Notes under the pieces: generated by a model
What the model was told of the DNA's origin: nothing
Seen by the model: the letters and a program-made list of their open reading frames with translations, nothing else
Databases searched by the model: none
Made by a program: the position numbers and the translations under genes
Shown here: piece by piece, positions 50,899-59,119 of the stretch
Position numbering within the stretch: the first letter of the stretch is position 1
Layout: each line of letters opens with the position of its first letter
From: CAYWVR01 sp964461715
GTDB taxonomy: Bacteria > Planctomycetota > Phycisphaerae > FEN-1346
Assembly: GCA_964461715.1 (NCBI GenBank)
Contig: CAYWVR010000010.1
Coordinates: 40,646-104,645, forward strand
Direction of reading: 5' to 3'
DNA: 64,000 nucleotides

Positions 50899-52680
50899 TC
50901 AATCGAACCGATCGTGCTTGCGGCCGGCCTTCTGGATGTGCCCCGGGCATTCGAGGCCCTCGGGGAAGACGACGAGGTCGCCGGGGCGGCCCCGGACGGT
51001 GCCGCCGGCCGTCTCGACGGCCCCCTCGCCTTCGAGGGTGGGGCAGGTCTCGCGTCGGTCGTAGTGCCAGGGAAGCGGGCCGGGGTCGCGGGACCAGACG
51101 GGCCGGCCGAAGACGCTCATCGCCCGCATCTCCTCCTTCGGCGGTCGGCGGACCTCGACGCCGGGATCGGGCGCAGTCGATGCGTCGGCGAGCGGCGCGA
51201 GGCTGAAATCGTCGAGCCAGAACTCGCCCTCCCCCTCCAGGACGAACTTCAGGTTGATGAACGGGTCCCAGGCGGGTGTGGCGAATTCGAGCTCGGTGCG
51301 CTGCCACCCCGCGCCGGCCTCGACGGGCGGCGTCTCCTGGAGCAGCAGCATCTTGCCCGCGTGCGGCGACCATTCGTAGAAATCGCCGCGGATGAAGGCC
51401 TTCGTTCCCGGCTCGCCCTCGACCTTCAGGTACGCCTCCAGGCGGTACCGCGCGAGCGGCTTCAGGGAGACCTGCGGCAGGTTGGGCCAGCTGGAGCCCT
51501 TGAAGTGGAGCGACTTCGTGCCGCTTCGCGCCTCGCCGGTGGCGACGTCGGGCCCGCCGCTCGTCCACGTCAGGCCGCGCGTCGGCTCGGTGAGGGGAAG
51601 GGGCTGGTCCTCGAAGTCCTCGACGCGTCCGAAACGGATGAAGGCTGCCGGGCCGCCCATCTTCGGCATCTCCATGTGGTCCCATATATACTTCGTCATT
51701 TCCGGCGGCAGGCTCATCAGGCGGTGGTGGAAGCGGAGGTGGTAGAGCCCGTCGGCCTCGGGTTTCTCGGGCGGCTCGAGCGGGATGTGCACGTGGAAAT
51801 CGTTGTGGGCGTTGCAGATGGGCATGCGCGGCACGCCGCCCGCCTCGCCGCGCGTCCGGACGACGCTCCAGCCGGAGCGCGGGTCGAGGTAGGCGATGAA
51901 CCCGTTCTTCCGCCACGTGGTCCGGTCGCGGTTGCCGTCGAAGCGGTCCATGCATAAAAGATTGTTCGCGTAGCCATGAAATCCCTCCGACCCCGCGGGC
52001 GTCACGACCGTCCGGTCGTAGACCGCCGTCTCCGGCCACACCGTGTAGCACCCCGGGCAGAACGTGCCGCTGGTGAAGACGCCGGGCTTCTCCGGTTTCT
52101 TGCGGTCGCGGGGCACCTCCTTCAGGCCCGCGTCGTAGTGGCCGTCGACGCGGTAGCCGAAGACGGGGTCGACCGTGAAGACGAAGCGATGGCGGACGTG
52201 GGCCTCGGGCGGGGCCTTCCGCTCGCGGACCCACGTGAGCGTCTCGCCGCCGCCCTCCCACCGGTCGACGGGCTCGAGGACCGCCTCGCCTTCGGAATAG
52301 ATCGATCCGTGCACCTTCACGGGCTTGAGCCATTGCCACGTGGGCAGCGACGGCCCGAGCATCGTGTCGAGGTGGTACCGGCCGGAGGGAATCCCGAGCT
52401 CGGTCTTCGCCAGGAGCGGGCATCGGGCGATGAGGACGAGGTCGCCGGAGCGCACCAGGGCCACGACCTTCGCCCCGTCGTAGACGACCTTCCAGTCCTT
52501 CCGCTGGACGCTCCCGTCGGCCTGATGGAACTCGAAACGGGCGTCCTCGACGCGGAAATCGGCCTTGTAGCCGGCGTAGCGGGGCGTCGGCTCGACCTTG
52601 GCGGCCAGGTCGTCGATGTCGTCGGCGCGGGCCCCGGCGCCCAGGGCCAGGACGGCAAACAGCGGCGCGACGTAACGCAT
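50899..52680 (-). CDS. Secreted protein with C-terminal cupin; larger of two paralogues
   Basis: A 593-residue protein with signal peptide RYVAPLFAVLALGAGARA. Residues 20-480 share their layout with the next gene: YRVDGHYDAGLKEVPRDRKK, a CPGCYTVWPE block, and a jelly-roll-like LEAYLKVEGEPGTKAFIRGD domain with FWLDDFSLAPL. The C-terminal 80 residues have a cupin pattern (ETCPTLEGEGAVETAGGTVR, RPGDLVVFPEGLECPGH), like DUF861/EutQ-type cupins. The smaller paralogue lacks this part, so the cupin looks like an added module. ATG 52680 has AAGGAG before it. Function unknown; perhaps carbohydrate binding. Confidence 0.6.
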   Translation of the reverse strand: MRYVAPLFAVLALGAGARADDIDDLAAKVEPTPRYAGYKADFRVEDARFEFHQADGSVQRKDWKVVYDGAKVVALVRSGDLVLIARCPLLAKTELGIPSGRYHLDTMLGPSLPTWQWLKPVKVHGSIYSEGEAVLEPVDRWEGGGETLTWVRERKAPPEAHVRHRFVFTVDPVFGYRVDGHYDAGLKEVPRDRKKPEKPGVFTSGTFCPGCYTVWPETAVYDRTVVTPAGSEGFHGYANNLLCMDRFDGNRDRTTWRKNGFIAYLDPRSGWSVVRTRGEAGGVPRMPICNAHNDFHVHIPLEPPEKPEADGLYHLRFHHRLMSLPPEMTKYIWDHMEMPKMGGPAAFIRFGRVEDFEDQPLPLTEPTRGLTWTSGGPDVATGEARSGTKSLHFKGSSWPNLPQVSLKPLARYRLEAYLKVEGEPGTKAFIRGDFYEWSPHAGKMLLLQETPPVEAGAGWQRTELEFATPAWDPFINLKFVLEGEGEFWLDDFSLAPLADASTAPDPGVEVRRPPKEEMRAMSVFGRPVWSRDPGPLPWHYDRRETCPTLEGEGAVETAGGTVRGRPGDLVVFPEGLECPGHIQKAGRKHDRFD

Positions 52681-52744
52681 AGCGTCTCCTTTATGCTTCC
52701 GGCGGGGCAAACGGGCAGGCAGGCGGCTCGGGGCGCCGGGATCG

Positions 52745-54229
52745 TCACGGGGGGCCGTCGCCTTCGACGAGACCGAAGCGGAAGTCGTCGAGCCACGCCG
52801 TCGCGCCTTCGCTCGCCACGAACTTCACGTCGATGAACGGGCCCCAGGCGGGGGTGACGAACTCGACCGAGACGTGCGTCCAGCCCGCGCCGGCCTTGAC
52901 GCGTTCGGAGCGGAGCGGCTCGCCGATGCGTTCCGGGTTGTGCGGCGTCCACTCGTAGTACCGGCCGACGAGGTGGGCCTCCGACCCCTCGGGTCCCTCG
53001 ACCTTGAGCCACCCTTCGAGGCGGTAGCGGGCGCTGGGCTCGAGGACGAGCTGCGGGTCGCCGTGGCCGCACGCGCCGGTGAAGCGGAGGGATTTCGAGC
53101 CGGAGTGGGCCTCGTCCTCGACCAGCTCGCCGCCCCAGATCATGCCCCGCCACCGCCGGTCGATGGGCAAGGGTTGGGCCTCGAAATCCTCGACGACCCC
53201 GAGGCGGATCATGAGCTTCGTCTCCCCCTTATGAAGAAGATTCATTTCCTTCCACACGTGGTTCGTCAGCTCGGGCGGGAGGGCGCGCATCCGCATCCGT
53301 ACGACCCAGTGCTTCGCGAGGGCCCCGGCTTCGTCCTTCGGCCACGCCAGGACGAAGTCGTGGTCGGTGTGGGCCCCGCAGACGGTCAGCCTCGCCTCGC
53401 CGCCCTCGATCGTCCACGCCGGGCTCCAGCCGGAGTCCTCGTCGAGGAACGCCACGAACCCGCCGTCGGCGCACCGCATGTTCCCGCCGTGCTGCTTGGT
53501 GGCCCCGTGGTTGGTCGCGTAGCCGACCAAGCCCCCCTCGGGCGGGACGATGGCGATCCGCTGGCACGTCGCGTCGCCCGGCCACAGACCGTACCGGCCG
53601 CTGGTGGCGGCGGAGGAGAACTCGTACCGCCCGGGCGGCGGGTCGGTGCGGATGTCGTACGTCGCGTCCACCACGTACCCGAGGACCGGGTCGACCTTCA
53701 GCACGATCGTGTTCGTCGCGTCGACCTGGACGGGTTTCTTGGTGCGGTGGGCCCAGCGGTTGAACTTCGTCTCGCCCTGGAAGGCCCGGACGAGCACGAG
53801 GCGCGCCCCGTCGACGGTCCACCCGTAGCTCGCGTCGGTGGCCCCGAACGCGCCGGGGATGAAGTTGTTCGTGCGCAGCTCCGAGCCGACCGCCGTGTCG
53901 ATGTGCCATCGCTCGGTCGGCATGGCCACCTTCCGCGGCGCCTGGCCGGGGCGGAAATCCTGGACGTAGATCGTGCCGCTGTGGAAGCCCTCGAGCGGCA
54001 TGACGGCGACGGTGCGGTCGCCGTCCAGGATGTGCCAGAAGGGCTCCTTTGTCTCGCGGTTGTAGTGCTGGAAGGTATGGACGCGCTTCTCGACCTTCCA
54101 CCGGGGCTCATGGTCGGCGAAGCGCGCTGGGGGGGCGAGCTTCGCGCGCAGGTCGTCGACGGGATCGGCCCCGGCGAGGCCGGACGCCGCAAAGAGGATC
54201 AGGGCCAACGCGTACGCCATCTTCCTCAT
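52745..54229 (-). CDS. Secreted protein of unknown function; smaller paralogue without cupin
   Basis: A 494-residue protein with signal peptide AYALALILFAASGLAGA. The core shares with the neighbour the VDPVLGYVVDATYDI block, the LVGYATNHG/GYANN Asn-Asn segment, and LRFTGACGHGDPQ to AWLDDFRFGLVEG, a carbohydrate-binding-module-like jelly roll. It ends where the larger one goes on into its cupin. Sixty-four bases separate them. The two probably arose by duplication. No known catalytic residue was recognised. Start ATG 54229 is used; an in-frame ATG at 54220 also exists. Confidence 0.6.
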   Translation of the reverse strand: MRKMAYALALILFAASGLAGADPVDDLRAKLAPPARFADHEPRWKVEKRVHTFQHYNRETKEPFWHILDGDRTVAVMPLEGFHSGTIYVQDFRPGQAPRKVAMPTERWHIDTAVGSELRTNNFIPGAFGATDASYGWTVDGARLVLVRAFQGETKFNRWAHRTKKPVQVDATNTIVLKVDPVLGYVVDATYDIRTDPPPGRYEFSSAATSGRYGLWPGDATCQRIAIVPPEGGLVGYATNHGATKQHGGNMRCADGGFVAFLDEDSGWSPAWTIEGGEARLTVCGAHTDHDFVLAWPKDEAGALAKHWVVRMRMRALPPELTNHVWKEMNLLHKGETKLMIRLGVVEDFEAQPLPIDRRWRGMIWGGELVEDEAHSGSKSLRFTGACGHGDPQLVLEPSARYRLEGWLKVEGPEGSEAHLVGRYYEWTPHNPERIGEPLRSERVKAGAGWTHVSVEFVTPAWGPFIDVKFVASEGATAWLDDFRFGLVEGDGPP

Positions 54230-54311
54230 CGCCGTTCGTCCTTGCGCCGGGCTTGCCGTTTCGCCGTGTCTTTCGTCATCCGGACGGGCCGCTTCGGGTT
54301 TGCCGTCCATG

Positions 54312-55568
54312 CTACGGCGCCGGCTTGAAGCAGTAGAGCGCCTTTCCGTCCCGCCAGTACACGTGCGTGCCCGTCCAGGCGGGAGCCGAGCTGGTGGGGC
54401 CCGTCAGCTTCACCTTCCCGTGGACCGTGACGCCGTCGGTGCGGGCGGTCCCGAGATGCAGCTGCCCGCGGGCGTCGAAGACGGCCAGCCGCCCCTCGGG
54501 CGTCGCGAGGATCGTCGAGAAATCGCGGAAGCCGCTCTCCTCGTCGTTCAGCCACAGCTGCTTGAGGCCGGCGGCCGGATCGAGGGCCATGAGCCCCTCG
54601 CCGACGCTCGTCCCCACGACCATGCCCCCGACGACAATGGGCGTATTGTTCTCCATGACAAAATACTCATGGTCGCCGACCAGCTTGTCCTGGCATTTCC
54701 CGTTCTCGAAGGGGAAGGCGTACGTCCCGTCCTCGCCCGTCAGCACGAGCACCTCGCCCGCGACGACGGGGCTGGGCACGATGTAGCCCATCGAGTTCTC
54801 GACCGGGAGAGTCCAGAGCCGCGAGCCGTCGGCGATCTTCAGGCCGAAGACGGACATCTGGTCGTAGCCGATGATCTGCTCCACGCCGCCCGGCTTGGCG
54901 GTGATGAAGGAGGAATAGTTGGCATCGTCGGCGTTGGCGGTCCAGATGGTCTTGCCGTCTTTCGGGTTCACGGCGACCACGCCGCCCTTCGACCCGCCGG
55001 GGTTCAGGATCAGGTTCCCCCCGGCGATCATGGGCGAGGAGCAGTAGCCCCACTCCGGCAGGTGGCCCTTGAAGGCCTCCTTGAGGTCCATCTCCCAGGC
55101 CACCTTGCCGGTCTTCAGGTCGATGGCCCGGACGTCGCCGTGGGAGCCGAGAGTGAAGACGCGGCCGTCGTGGATGACGGGCGTGGCGCGCGGGGCCGTG
55201 CCGTAGGCCATCTCCTCGGCCGTGTTCGCATACTCGACGGCCCAGACCTCCGTGCCGTCGGCGGCCTTGAAGCATCGCCAGACGTCCTTGGGGGTCTCGC
55301 CCTCGGCGCCCTCGCCCTCGGCGCCGCCCACCGAGTCGCCGCAGACGACGTACTCGCCGACGACCACCGTGCCGCTGTAGGCGAGGCCGCTCAGGTCCTT
55401 CTTCCAGACGGGCTCGACCTTCTCAGGAAGCTTCTCGGGGAGGGTCTTCGTGATGCAGTCGCGGCCGGGGCCCCGCCACTGGGGCCAGTCCTCGGCCCGC
55501 GCGGCCCCGGCCACGAAGGCGACGATCAGGGCCGCGAGGGCCATCCACGTCCAACCGATGCGGTTCAT
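54312..55568 (-). CDS. Secreted PQQ-type beta-propeller protein
   Basis: This 418-residue protein has signal peptide TWMALAALIVAFVAGAARA, then EDWPQWRGPGRDC at the mature N-terminus, a hallmark of the very many planctomycete propellers of this type. Repeats of the beta-propeller include ATPVIHDGRVFTLGSHGDVR, LIAGGNLILNPGGSKG-like strands and APAWTGTHVYWRDGKALYCF. An acidic insert, GGAEGEGAEGETPK, sits in the first quarter. No PQQ-ligand set can be shown, so it is likely a structural or binding propeller, not a dehydrogenase. It lies 83 bases upstream of the paralogue pair, same strand. Confidence 0.72.
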   Translation of the reverse strand: MNRIGWTWMALAALIVAFVAGAARAEDWPQWRGPGRDCITKTLPEKLPEKVEPVWKKDLSGLAYSGTVVVGEYVVCGDSVGGAEGEGAEGETPKDVWRCFKAADGTEVWAVEYANTAEEMAYGTAPRATPVIHDGRVFTLGSHGDVRAIDLKTGKVAWEMDLKEAFKGHLPEWGYCSSPMIAGGNLILNPGGSKGGVVAVNPKDGKTIWTANADDANYSSFITAKPGGVEQIIGYDQMSVFGLKIADGSRLWTLPVENSMGYIVPSPVVAGEVLVLTGEDGTYAFPFENGKCQDKLVGDHEYFVMENNTPIVVGGMVVGTSVGEGLMALDPAAGLKQLWLNDEESGFRDFSTILATPEGRLAVFDARGQLHLGTARTDGVTVHGKVKLTGPTSSAPAWTGTHVYWRDGKALYCFKPAP

Positions 55569-55724
55569 ACAGGACCCTTTCGCTCTGCGAAGCCCGCGGG
55601 CGCCGCGCGCTCGTCTCTGAAACCCGTCCGCCCGCGTTAAGAGACGCCCGTTTCGGCGATCCTATTCTCCGCCCCCGCCCGCTGCGCGCCAACCCCCCTC
55701 TCTGCCGCATATCCTTACGCGCTT

Positions 55725-55781
55725 TTAGCGAAAACGGCTCCCGGAGCCGTTTTCGCTAACGGCCTGATAGGATTTGCGTCA
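55725..55781 (+). repeat. Palindromic interspersed repeat, copy C
   Basis: The best hairpin in the window: TTAGCGAAAACGGCTCC (55725-55741), one C, then its exact complement (55743-55759), a 17-bp perfect stem. It is followed by CGGCCTGATAGGATTTGCGTCA. Copies A and B at 22.5 kb have the same arm and the same TTTGCGTCA end. Confidence 0.85.
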
Positions 55782-55954
55782 CGGGCGGCGGGGAGGTCGG
55801 TACTCCGCGGCAGCTGAAAGCCGATGACGGTCTTTCGGGTGGTGCGCCCGATCTGGCGGCGGTCGTTGAAGCCCCGGAAGCAGGGATGGTTATAGGGCTT
55901 GATGCATTCCCGTCGCGCGAAGGTTCGGGGTGGTCGGCCGGGGCCGTGCCAGCA

Positions 55955-56303
55955 TCGCATCGCTATGCGTTGTGTGCCCGAATGTTGGCGTTCGGATTTG
56001 CGTCAGCGGTTTCCGCTTACGCGTCACCTCCGTGCGGCTTGAGCCTCGACCCCCGTCCTCTGGACCCGCCCCGTGGTGACGCAAAAGCGTACGGAATCCA
56101 CGTGCGTGCGTCACATGAATCCGCGGGAACGGTACAAGTTCGCGCAAGAAGGGGAGCAAAAGGGGTGGAAAGCCCCCCTGTACCCCCCTGGTACCCCCCG
56201 AAAAGTCGCAAAAAGTGTGTCGCTTAGGGATAAACCGTATCACGAATCCCGCCAAACGCGTGCGCGCAGAGCGCCCAACCGACTCATCTTACGCATCTTG
56301 CCA
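55955..56303 (+). repeat. Interspersed repeat, copy II (inverted match to 5610-5955)
   Basis: Plus-strand copy of the element at 5610-5955. It has ATTTGCGTCA at 55996-56005, AAGGGGAGCAAAAGG, ACCCCCCTGGTACCCCCC near 56193, AAAAGTGTGTCGC near 56212 and GCATCTTGCCACC at the end. A second TTTTGCGTCA faces the other way at 56077-56086. Confidence 0.55.
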
Positions 56304-56489
56304 CCGGAGGCAGAAGGACCGGGGTTCCTAAGGGCACAGGGCTGGAAGGCCCGAGGTTTCATTCGATCAACTATTAATTAGGCGCGGACTGTCATCACAG
56401 AATTACGAGTCTGGGGGCGATGTGTCGAGGACGCAGGTCGCGTAGATTGCGTATCTTGACATGGCCGGCAGCGGGGTCTCGCTTTTGGC

Positions 56490-56518
56490 TTGCCCCCGGC
56501 GCAGCGGGCGCGTACAGT
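56490..56518 (+). promoter_or_regulatory. Predicted promoter of the esterase gene
   Basis: TTGCCC (56490-56495), 17 bases, TACAGT (56513-56518). The transcript would open with a 6-bp hairpin with GTGA loop (56544-56559) before GGAGG and the ATG at 56574. Confidence 0.45.
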
Positions 56519-56573
56519 TGACGACCTTCGATACTTGACGGAACGCCCCGTGAGGGGCGGAGGTGGAGGGACG

Positions 56574-57611
56574 ATGGATCGAGACCGTATCGGCCCGGCC
56601 GCGTGGGCGGCCGTTGGGCTTGGAATGGCTCTGGCGGGCCTTGCGGGGGGGTGTACGCCCACCGAGTGGCGGACGCCGGGCGGGGAGGTCGTGACCGGCA
56701 AGATCGACTTCCAGAGCGAGCCGGTGACCGGGCGCACCTACCACTTGTTTATCCCCAGCTCCTACACCCCCAAGAATCGGTATCCGCTCGTTATCAGCGG
56801 CCAGGGCACGTTCCCGTTCGACCAGGCGGCGGCCCAGCGGGACAAGTGGATCAACGTGGCCGAGCGGCACAATCTGATCATCTGCTCGCCGGACTTCGAC
56901 AGCGCGACGTATGCGTTGGGTATCCCGGCGGACCGTCCGGCCCCAGAGCTTGTGCGTGACGAGGAAGCCACCCTCAACATCGTGGATGAGCTGAAGAAAC
57001 GCTACTCGATCGACCCGGACGCGATCATGATTACGGGATGGTCGGCGGGGGCGTTTCCGGCCCATTTCATCGGCCTCCGGAACCCCGACGTTTTCCGGTG
57101 CATCGTGGGTCGGACGGGGAACTTCAACGAGCGGCTCGTGACCGACCAGACGGCCAAAAAGGCCCGTCACATGCACGTGTACGTGTTTTTTGGGGAGGGC
57201 GACCTGCCCGGCTTCGACGCGATGAACCGGGACGCGAATTTCTGGTACACGGTCCGGGGGTTCCGAAATTTCGAGATTCGCCGCATGCCCGGCGGGCACA
57301 ACCCGAATCAGGCCGAGGCCGTGCGGTATTTCCTCAACATCGTCAACCATTGGCCCGTGGTGCACGTAAAGGCGACGCCAAAACGGGGCCGGGCACCCCT
57401 CTCGGTGCGTTTCGAGGCCGAAATCCGCGACCCGGATGCCCCCGACGGCCGCGTCGATTCCATCCTGTGGGACTTCGGCGACAAGAACGTGGCGGTGGGC
57501 CGGAGCGTGACGCATACCTATAAGAAGCCAGGTCTGTATAACGTATTCCTGACGGTCGTGGATCTGGATCGCCACCAGGAATACGCCCAGGCCTGGATTC
57601 AGGTCGACTAA
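56574..57611 (+). CDS. Secreted esterase/PHB-depolymerase-like protein with C-terminal PKD domain
   Basis: A 345-residue protein. The N-terminus has a signal with a weak lipobox (LAGGC). The alpha/beta-hydrolase domain resembles PHB depolymerase/feruloyl esterase: NRYPLVISGQG near residue 69, MITGWSAGAF as the Gly-x-Ser-x-Gly elbow with the nucleophile Ser, VFFGEGDLPG with the Asp and MPGGHNPNQ with the His. The last 85 residues are a PKD domain (APLSVRFEAE, ILWDFGDKN, THTYKKPGLYNVFLTV). PKD modules assist binding to polymers. Hydrolysis of an ester polymer is likely but substrate unknown. Confidence 0.78.
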   Translation: MDRDRIGPAAWAAVGLGMALAGLAGGCTPTEWRTPGGEVVTGKIDFQSEPVTGRTYHLFIPSSYTPKNRYPLVISGQGTFPFDQAAAQRDKWINVAERHNLIICSPDFDSATYALGIPADRPAPELVRDEEATLNIVDELKKRYSIDPDAIMITGWSAGAFPAHFIGLRNPDVFRCIVGRTGNFNERLVTDQTAKKARHMHVYVFFGEGDLPGFDAMNRDANFWYTVRGFRNFEIRRMPGGHNPNQAEAVRYFLNIVNHWPVVHVKATPKRGRAPLSVRFEAEIRDPDAPDGRVDSILWDFGDKNVAVGRSVTHTYKKPGLYNVFLTVVDLDRHQEYAQAWIQVD

Positions 57612-57670
57612 CCCGCGTGCAGGGGCCGCCAGGGCCGTTTTCCCCCGCGCGCCGGCGTCCGGGGCGCCCC

Positions 57671-59083
57671 ATGAACGCCTCCATCCGAACCCGTCTCGTC
57701 GTGGCGATGGACCTGTTGGTGGTCGGTGTGGGCGTGGCGGTGGGCTGGGCTGGGATCGAGGTGGTCGGTCGGAGCACCGAGCGGCGGCTCGTGGACGAGG
57801 CCGCCCGCAACGCCGCGGGCCTCTTTGAGACGATGCGATTGCCCCTTTCGCCTGCCCTGATGGCCCGTCTGGAGCAGGTTCTGGGCACGCCCGTGGCCGC
57901 CGGACCGGCCAAAACGGGGGACCTGGCCGCGACGAGCCTCCCGGAGCCCGCCGCGGGGGCCCTGTCGCGACGTCTCGCGGAGGGAACGTTGCCGCGACAC
58001 ATCACACTGGCCGGGGAGGCGTACGTCGTAGGCACGGCCCGGGTCGATGCCGCGCCGGGACCGCCACAAGAGGGCGTACGGCTGTATCTCCTGGTCCCTC
58101 AGCGGGAGGTGGAGGCCGCGAAACGGGCCGGAACGCGCGTTATCGCATGGGTCACGGGGGCGGCCATCGTGCTGGCGACGGTCGTCGCGACGGCATTGGC
58201 GGCGGGCCTGGTGCGACCGATTCGGCGGCTGGCGGACCGGATGTATCGAATCGCCCAAGAGCCTCCGCAGGAGCTATTGACGGACAGGTCGGGGGCTCCC
58301 AGGGCCCAGGGCCCGGCGGAGCTGGTGCGGCTGGCGGGGGCGTTCGATGAGCTCCTCGCCCGCCTGGAGACCGCCCGCGAGCAGCTTGCCCGGAGCGCCC
58401 GCCTGGCGACCCTCGGCCAATTGGCCGCCAGCGTGGCCCACGAGCTTCGGAACCCCCTCTCCGGCATCAAAATGAACGCCCGGGTGCTGGCGGACGAGCT
58501 GCGGGGATCGGGCGCGGCCGACGAGAGCTTCGACCGCATGGTCCGCGAGATCGACCGGATGGACCTCTATCTGCAGGAACTCCTGGACCTGGCCGCCGGC
58601 GACGCCGAAAGGGGGCCGCTGGACCGGTCGAAACTGTCCGAAAGACGCCTCGACGGGCTGGCCGAATCGGTCCTGGCGCTCGTGGAGGGTCGATGTCGGC
58701 ACCAGGGGGTGACGGTCGAGACGGACTGGGACCCGGGCGGCGTGTGGGTGCGGGGCGACGAGACGCTGCTCAGGCAGGTGGTGCTGAACCTGGTGCTCAA
58801 CGCATTGGACGCGATGCCGCAGGGGGGCCGGATGCGGATCGAAATCCGCCCTGGCGAGTCTGAAAACGCGGTTCGACTCGCGGTTCGCGACACGGGCGGC
58901 GGGGTCGAGGTGCCCCCGGGGCGGAACCTCTTCGACCCGTTCGTGACCACGAAGACGGGCGGCGTGGGACTGGGGCTTTACGTGGCCCGCCAGAACATCG
59001 CCCGCCACGGCGGCCACATCGGGCACGAATCCGGGCCGGAGGGGGCGGTTTTCTGGTTTGAAATAGGAAGCCCCGGGCCTTGA
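57671..59083 (+). CDS. Membrane-bound sensor histidine kinase
   Basis: A 470-residue kinase. TM1 is at about 8-30 and TM2 at about 157-180, enclosing a 125-residue extracytoplasmic sensor with no recognised fold. A HAMP domain follows TM2 (LVRPIRRLADRM). The dimerisation H-box is SVAHELRNPLSGIK with His257. The ATPase domain has N-box VLNLVLNALDAM, G1 VRDTGGGV and G2 GVGLGLYVARQ, all intact. The next gene, 36 bases on, is its likely response regulator. GTG 57617 would add 18 residues. The signal is unknown; downstream TonB receptor genes are one possible target. Confidence 0.9.
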   Translation: MNASIRTRLVVAMDLLVVGVGVAVGWAGIEVVGRSTERRLVDEAARNAAGLFETMRLPLSPALMARLEQVLGTPVAAGPAKTGDLAATSLPEPAAGALSRRLAEGTLPRHITLAGEAYVVGTARVDAAPGPPQEGVRLYLLVPQREVEAAKRAGTRVIAWVTGAAIVLATVVATALAAGLVRPIRRLADRMYRIAQEPPQELLTDRSGAPRAQGPAELVRLAGAFDELLARLETAREQLARSARLATLGQLAASVAHELRNPLSGIKMNARVLADELRGSGAADESFDRMVREIDRMDLYLQELLDLAAGDAERGPLDRSKLSERRLDGLAESVLALVEGRCRHQGVTVETDWDPGGVWVRGDETLLRQVVLNLVLNALDAMPQGGRMRIEIRPGESENAVRLAVRDTGGGVEVPPGRNLFDPFVTTKTGGVGLGLYVARQNIARHGGHIGHESGPEGAVFWFEIGSPGP

Positions 59084-59115
59084 GGCCCCGGGTTCAAGCG
59101 ATGCATAGGAAGCCC
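59063..59115 (+). repeat. Direct repeat around a small hairpin between kinase and regulator
   Basis: ATAGGAAGCCC occurs at 59063-59073 and 59105-59115. Between lies GGGCC-TTGA-GGCCC (5 bp perfect plus outer pairs). The second copy overlaps the ribosome-binding region of the regulator gene. Confidence 0.6.
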
Positions 59116-59119
59116 TGCC

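Larger units (their letters stand above)
55569..56489. other. Repeat-rich non-coding gap between propeller and esterase
   Basis: It contains the palindromic element copy C (55725-55781), a long repeat copy II (55955-56303), and AT-rich or low-complexity ends (56365-56460). No frame gives a recognisable protein. It also holds ATCTTGAC/ATCTTGCC words like those of the 5.6 kb gap. Confidence 0.6.

Noticed and set aside
55886..56227. A 113-codon frame in the 56 kb gap as a real small gene
   Set aside because: Its only support is similarity to a frame in the 5.6 kb gap; both are better explained by the shared repeat, as start, stop and frame are not conserved.
59040..59110. tRNA-like GGTTCAAG near the kinase stop
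   Set aside because: No acceptor or anticodon stem could be formed around it.
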